A DNA stretch of 64,000 nucleotides, from the NCBI RefSeq assembly GCF_030272615.1, contig NC_081413.1:160642849-160706848 (forward strand), read 5' to 3'. A model generated the notes under the pieces. It ran no database searches. It was not told the DNA's origin and worked only from the letters and a program-made list of their open reading frames with translations. Each line of letters begins with the position of its first letter. The first letter of the stretch is position 1. The stretch comes from Cryptomeria japonica. Lineage: Eukaryota > Streptophyta > Pinopsida > Cupressales > Cupressaceae. Of this stretch, positions 58,865-64,000 are shown piece by piece. A program made the translations under genes and the position numbers.

Positions 58865-58876
58865 AAAGGGGGAGAT
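58865..58876 (+). other. Polypurine tract of the inner pol-less element
   Basis: AAAGGGGGAGAT immediately before the 3' LTR. Confidence 0.8.
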
Positions 58877-59520
58877 TATTGCCAATTGACACCCATTGGA
58901 TTCATTTTATTGTCATTGATGGCAAAAATATTTGATGGGAGTCATTAACTGGCATTAGGAGGCATTTACCGGCAAACATCAGCATCGGAGCATCCAAGGT
59001 TACAACTAGCACCGACACCATCACCAGCATCAGCATCCAACACCTCAGGGAAGCCGACATCAAGGAAGATTTATTTAGAAAATCATTTTGTAATTATTGT
59101 ATAAGGCCGACATTGTATATATTTTGTAATGTATTCTAAGTCGACATAAGGCATAATGTTTGTATGGGTATATAGGTCAGTGTGTTAGGTTATTATGAAA
59201 TAGAAGAGAATAAATTGTGATGCGAGGATAGAAATTGTGAGGATTGTGGAACACGAAGGTCATTTGTATGAAAATGTTGTATCATGCAATGATCTGTAAA
59301 TGTTTTGTTAGACATTCTTGGAGGGAAGGTGATACTGGCAGTAGTGTTCAAGGTTTATGAACTGGTACAAAGCGGAGCTATAACTAGAATTATCTTTGGC
59401 ATAGTAGATGCATTTTGGAGTTCACTTTCATTGTTTTACTTCAGCAAAATCTTGTAGTAAGTGACACTCTTTAGTGATGAGCAGTGTGCTCTAGGAAGCG
59501 TGCCTTCCTGTATGTGCATG
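58877..59520 (+). repeat. 3' LTR of the inner pol-less element, first part
   Basis: Starts TATTGCCAATTGACAC (TGTTGGC in the 5' copy). It is interrupted at 59,520 by a solo LTR and resumes at 61,055. Confidence 0.8.
59516..59520. repeat. Target-site duplication GCATG, left copy
   Basis: GCATG here and at 61,050-61,054, flanking the solo LTR exactly. The 5' LTR of the host element has the uninterrupted site near 46,250 (TGTGCAGGCCCCC). Confidence 0.88.
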
Positions 59521-61049
59521 TGTTGGCATTATGTGAACCGGTATGTGGACATAATGACATTGTATGTTGTCATTGATGTCAATATGTTGAAGAGGTATGA
59601 ACTGGCATATGCGTGAACCGGCATAACACTGTGAACCGGCATTTGTACCAAAGTGAAGTGGTGTGCTCGGTCAAGATGAATCGACATATGGTTATGGGAA
59701 CCGTCACATGGAAGCATTGTATGACTACCAGTTGGTAGTCTCAACTTCAGGGTTTCCGGTTGAAGTGCTTCAAGCCTGTATGGCTCAACCAGTGATCTGT
59801 GTGTGATAAGTTAGCAGTATAATAGAGAACAGATTGTGTTACCACATAAGCCCTGTGTGCGTGAAGGATCTTGCATGAAGAAGACTATCCCTATCCACCT
59901 TGGGAATGTGCAAAGTTTGTTAAACGGTGATAACACATGATGGGTTATCAACCGCCATGAAATTGGTGGATAATGGATGATGGAGAATGTCTTGAGATCG
60001 ATTCAAGATTGTTGCATTTAATGCAGTATGATCCAATGGTCAGGATTGAACTGTTTGAATTGCTTAACCTAACAAGTTTAGGGTTTAGGGTTTTTGCTAC
60101 CGACCTATCTATTTCCTATAAGGTCGATGTTGTGTTTCTTTCAAAAGTTATTGGAAAAAGTTGTATGTGTGTATCCAAGGGAAGAGATACGTGACTCTTG
60201 CCAAACCAAAGGAGAGAGGAGATACCTGCAAAGTGAATGTGCAAAAGTTGAAGAGGAGCCAAAACAGATCTGCATTAGCATTGAGTGTTGCTACCGGATC
60301 ATTGTAATTCCTGTTGATCTTTAACCACTTCAACAGTTGTGAAATCCCTTAACAGGGTAGCCTTAACAGGGTAACTCGAAGTTATTGAGTTATGGGAAGC
60401 TATAGAGCTCTGGAGATCCTTTAGCTATTGAGTTCTTGAAATCCTCTAACAAGGTAACCCTAACTAGGTTTAACCCTTAACCGGGCATTGTAGCCATTCC
60501 TTAACCGGGTGATCCCTAACAGGATCGGTTCCTAGTAGAACCTATTGTAATGTCTTTAACTGGACAAGGCTCCTAATAGAGCGGACTTCTAAAGAGTTCA
60601 AAAAGTAGCTTGTGGGTATTCATCCCCATCATGGTTTTTCCCAGTTGGGTTTCCACATGAAAATATGTGTGTCATGTGTGATGCTTTTATCTTGTGATGC
60701 TTTGTTATTGCCTGTTAAGCTTATGATGGTTTAGTGTTTTATGCCTGTCTATAAAACATATTGAACTAACTATTGTAAAGATCTGATGATAGTTTACCTA
60801 TTCATGCATGAGGGTGTAATGGTACTATAGTATTGAGCTAAGAGGTAAGCTAAGAGAGTAACCGGTTTATGATTGTTTTAGTTGTTCTAGGTCTTGCCGG
60901 TTGCACTTTGTTTCAACCAGTGTCACTATTTGCCAATCATTTGGAGTATTTACTATCAAACCGGTTTTGGACTATATTTTTGCCTGTATTGATTCACCCC
61001 CCCCCTCTCAGTACCAGTTTGGTACTATTCATTTATCATTGAGTTATCA
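59521..61049 (+). mobile_element. Solo copia-type LTR
   Basis: 1,529 bases from TGTTGGCATTATG to GTTATCA with a perfect five-base duplication and no internal region. It contains GTCATTGATGTCAATATG, several ACCGG motifs and a C-tract box (about 60,990-61,010). It arose by insertion and then recombination between its two LTRs. Confidence 0.88.
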
Positions 61050-61054
61050 GCATG

Positions 61055-61319
61055 CCCCCATTATATGTAATATCTTTCATATGGCTAGTGAATTGATATT
61101 GTGGGTCACAAATCCCACCGTGGTTTTTCCTCTTTGAGGTTTTCCATGTATAAATTTTGTGTGCTATGGTGTTCATTCATGTGGATGGTTCATTTTCTTT
61201 AAGTTCTATGTTTATTTGTTTACTGGTTTATATGTGTTTGGTATAAAGGCATAAAATCTCATCTTACCGACAGAACACTGATTAACCTCCCCCCCTCTTA
61301 GTGTTCTTGGATCCCAACA
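61055..61319 (+). repeat. 3' LTR of the inner pol-less element, last part
   Basis: Resumes with CCCCCATTATATG, matches 46,256-46,379 and then 53,743-53,888, and ends GATCCCAACA at 61,319. Confidence 0.85.
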
Positions 61320-63894
61320 ATATATGATGCTTCTTCAAGTGATTTCAGTTGGTCAGTACCATCAACAACCAACTTTCGAATTTTTCCCATAGGGGTAGAA
61401 AAATTGCTAGTGTCAATCTCTGGTAGAATATTAGACAAAATATCAACAATAGTCTCTATAGTTTCTACATCTTATCTCTGTTCTTTAAATCTTTTTTTCT
61501 GAGCTCTGGATTGCATAGCTATAGAAATATCCAATAGTTCAGATGTGTTCAATTTGTCCACATCAATTGGACCTTGAATTCTTATTGAGTCATCCTCATC
61601 ATCAGCTATTGTTTTCTCCTTCTTCTTTGCTTTCACCTCTTCATGCTTCTTCTCTTCAATCTTCTTCTCTTCAACCTGTTTCTCTGGTTTCTCTTTCTCT
61701 AATTCTATTTGTGCTTCTTGTGTGGCTGTAGTGTCTGGTGGTAGTTTATTTTCAACTTGATGTCCCTTTTTTTTGTGGTAGTTGTACATACACACTTGAT
61801 TCATTAACTTGTGCTTCCTCTGCAAATTGTTCACCAACAATATCAGATTGTTGCTCAATTTCCTTCACTGGTTCAATGACATTACCAGTTGTGTCAACAA
61901 TATCTTGAATTTCTTCAGTATCATCCATAAGGAATATAACCAATACAGAACTTGTGTCATCCTTGTTCTTAACATGATAGACTACATCCGGTGTAATAAT
62001 CTCTTCAACATCTTTCTCTAGTGGAGCTCCAGTCTTAGTCTGATTAGACTTGTTATCATAGATTTTCAGAAGTGCCTCCATCCTTTGAATATCTTCAACT
62101 ATTTTATGAGTATCATCTTCAATAAGTTGTGCCTTTCCATCCAATAATTTCAATCTCCTTGACTTAGAATGAAACTGTCATTTATACTTAGCAAGCAATG
62201 CTAGTAACTCATCTTGAGACAACTTAGGAAAATATTGAATAAAAATTGTCAATAATTTCTTGATCTTATTCTACAACCATTTCCATTTATTTACAAGAAT
62301 AGAATATAAACAATTAGAAATGTCTTTTTCAATATCTTGTGGTGACCGATTGTTTTGACATAGGTAATTGATTACCTCTTGAACAATTTCTTGTTTCTGA
62401 CCATCATCAAATTAATAAAAATACTCTTTGGTATTGTCAAACCTTTTCCTCCCTAACTTTTTTACTATCCTCTCAAATTCACTCATTGGTTTGAAATTTG
62501 CAATATTAATAGGAAAATTTTTCTTGGAAATGTCTCCTATTGGTTTGGATTTCTTACCAATCAATTTTATTTTCTTTGTCTCTTCTTCAGTATCAGTATC
62601 ATCAGATTCTGCTTGAAGAATGAGATGTCTAGCTCTCTTCTTTGTATACACCTTGGGTACCAGTTCCTTCTTGGTTTGAATACTTCTACTCACCCTTGTA
62701 CCGATGGTCACAGAAGTTTCTTGCTCAACTTTCTTCTTCTTCTCCTTGGTACCACTGGGTTGGGCAGGTGCAATCATTTCCTGGTAAGTTCCTAGTATTT
62801 TCTTCTTTTAATCCTTAGGAGATCCCAAAATATTGTTGGCATAACTGATTAGTAAGTCATAGTTGACTTCATAGCTCATTTCTTCCATCTCTTCTTCTCT
62901 CAGTTCAATAGCCTCCATAAGGCAAGATTCAGTGGTTATTGTGAAATAGATGTCTTTTTCAAAGTGTTTCACAACTTCATTAGATATCCTTAATATCATG
63001 CTCATCTTCTTTTGAAATTCTTTAAAATACATGCTCATGGCAACAAGAAATGTGTTCTTCACATCCTTAATGCTATTCTTGATTTGGGTTGTAGTGGGTA
63101 TGTCCTTAGACCATTAAATATCACTAATTCCTAGAATGAAATTCTAAAAGTAGAAAAATAAACCAATCAATAGTTGACCATATTTAAACTTTTGACTGTT
63201 ATCCTTCTTGATTGATTCTAAGTTTAGCATCAATTAACTTCTCATTGCCTCACACAAATCATAATCAACATTCTCTTCCATCATTTTGTAGGTAGCATGC
63301 ACAACAACAGATGGTAAACTGTTCATCCTGCTGGAATGGAATGTCTGATAGCCAATAATCATTATTGCAAATCTAACTCCTAGATCTACAATATTATTGA
63401 CCGATATAGCACGACCGTCAGTAATGGTCCCAGTCAATGCAATCATAGTCTCCTTTGAGATTGTTCTCAATTTTGGTACTTCACTGATTTGGCAGAAACT
63501 GGTTACGCAATGAATAACCCCCTTCGTGATAGTATGAGACCTATCAAGAAACATTTTATCACCATGTACTCAGCTAAGGATAATTCTGACATGTTCCTCC
63601 TCAAAATCTTCAAGAAAATAGGCTGCATTGTGAAAACCCTTTTAATAAACCCTAATATATTCGGGTTTGATTTTTCCACTCTTATCACACAGAGATTTGA
63701 GTTTTGAATAGATTGCCAATGATCCTAAATCCTCAATTTTACAGTCTATATAACTTTTCAAATCACCCTTTGATCAAAACACCATCAAGAACTTGAGACA
63801 ATGCAATATAAGATCCTATTTTTTCAGGTTCCACAAACTCCATAGCTTCCGCAGTAATCATAGGACTCTCTACTGGTTTAGACGATGATTCCAT
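61320..63894 (-). pseudogene. ORF2 of the outer pol-less element
   Basis: The likely ATG is at 63,894 (MESSSKPVESP). After shifts, YIDCKIEDLG near 63,755 parallels YIHCTLEDLG of the inner copy. The block 63,554-63,240 parallels inner residues from about 130 on: LDRSHTITKGVI against LDRPYMITKEAI, MIIGYQ against MIIGYK, and YDLCEAMRS against YDLCEWLRS. Downstream come a lysine/threonine region (62,777-62,412), acidic helical parts and a Glu/Lys-rich stretch near 61,620-61,690. The frame breaks at 61,320 where the inner element inserted, and resumes at 45,655. Function unknown. Confidence 0.65.
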
Positions 63895-64000
63895 TCTAGA
63901 TAATCTTGATTTGAGAGATAAATTAGCAAAAATACCTTATTCCATTCACACTGGTAGGGTTTCTAGTTGTTCTCTCGTATGAACACCCGTTTCATCTTTC
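63895..64000 (-). other. Leader before ORF2 of the outer element
   Basis: Stops in all minus-strand frames. It corresponds in position to the ORF1-ORF2 spacer of the inner element. Confidence 0.4.

Larger units (their letters stand above)
45656..61319 (+). mobile_element. Inner pol-less LTR element (ORF1 Gag-like + ORF2), itself carrying two insertions
   Basis: LTRs: 45,656-46,379 plus 53,743-53,888 (5') and 58,877-59,520 plus 61,055-61,319 (3'). The internal region, 53,889-58,876, is about 5.0 kb. It has a primer site at 53,891, a Gag-like ORF1, a large ORF2 and a purine tract at 58,865. No protease DSG, integrase HHCC/DDE or RT YxDD motif is visible in it. A relative is present in opposite orientation around it. 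A copia element interrupts the 5' LTR and a solo LTR the 3' LTR. Confidence 0.82.
61320..64000 (-). mobile_element. Outer pol-less LTR element, 5' part (continues beyond window)
   Basis: Minus-strand continuation of the element whose 3' end is at 43,780-45,655. It contains most of ORF2; ORF1, primer site and 5' LTR must lie beyond 64,000. Confidence 0.75.

Noticed and set aside
59973-60324. Plus-strand ORFs in the solo LTR
   Set aside because: Two overlapping frames inside a non-coding LTR, with no family resemblance.

Overview
This window looks like repeat-rich nuclear DNA from a land plant with a large genome; a gymnosperm is my best guess. The evidence is old, nested Ty1/copia and Ty3/gypsy LTR retrotransposons, primer-binding sites matching plant initiator tRNA-Met (TGGTATCAGAGC), a plant-type LINE tail, and AT-rich filler. 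I recognise no host gene, tRNA, rRNA, CRISPR or bacterial feature. Nearly every coding region is a decayed transposon gene.

Layout. (1) 1-~13,018, plus strand: a Tat-like Ty3/gypsy element cut by the left edge. Its gag-protease-RNase H-RT-dead RNase H-integrase frame runs unshifted from 233 to 5,971, broken only by 16 stops. It is followed by a decayed ~130-bp tandem repeat, a second long ORF (8,459-12,035) and a probable LTR. (2) 13,019-17,839, minus: a copia element without its 3' end. (3) 17,841-30,013, plus: a chromodomain gypsy element (Tekay-like) with giant LTRs of about 4.2 kb, both truncated at their outer ends. (4) 30,014-32,191, minus: a copia LTR and gag fragment. (5) 32,395-34,050, minus: a LINE C-terminus. 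(6) 36,584-40,521: a solo copia-type LTR holding a 2,534-bp LTR element without genes (495-bp LTRs, CCTTC duplication). (7) 43,780-64,000: a nest of at least four insertions.

The nest. An outer minus-strand element (LTR 43,780-44,921; ORF2 in 45,123-45,655 and 61,320-63,894) was split by a plus-strand relative of its own family (45,656-61,319, duplication GTATA/ATATA). The inner relative encodes a zinc-knuckle Gag-like ORF1 and a large ORF2 but no protease, integrase or reverse transcriptase that I can see. Its 5' LTR was split by a fairly complete copia element (46,380-53,737, duplication CATTC). Its 3' LTR was split by a solo LTR (59,521-61,049, duplication GCATG).

Most notable: an extra RNase H with its DEDD residues intact lies upstream of RT while the usual RNase H has lost all four; stops in the two gypsy polyproteins are almost all TAG at glutamine-type positions, as expected from decay of CHG-methylated CAG codons; and a polymerase-free, protein-coding LTR family is present twice. 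All boundaries were found by eye; family names rest on motifs, not on searches.
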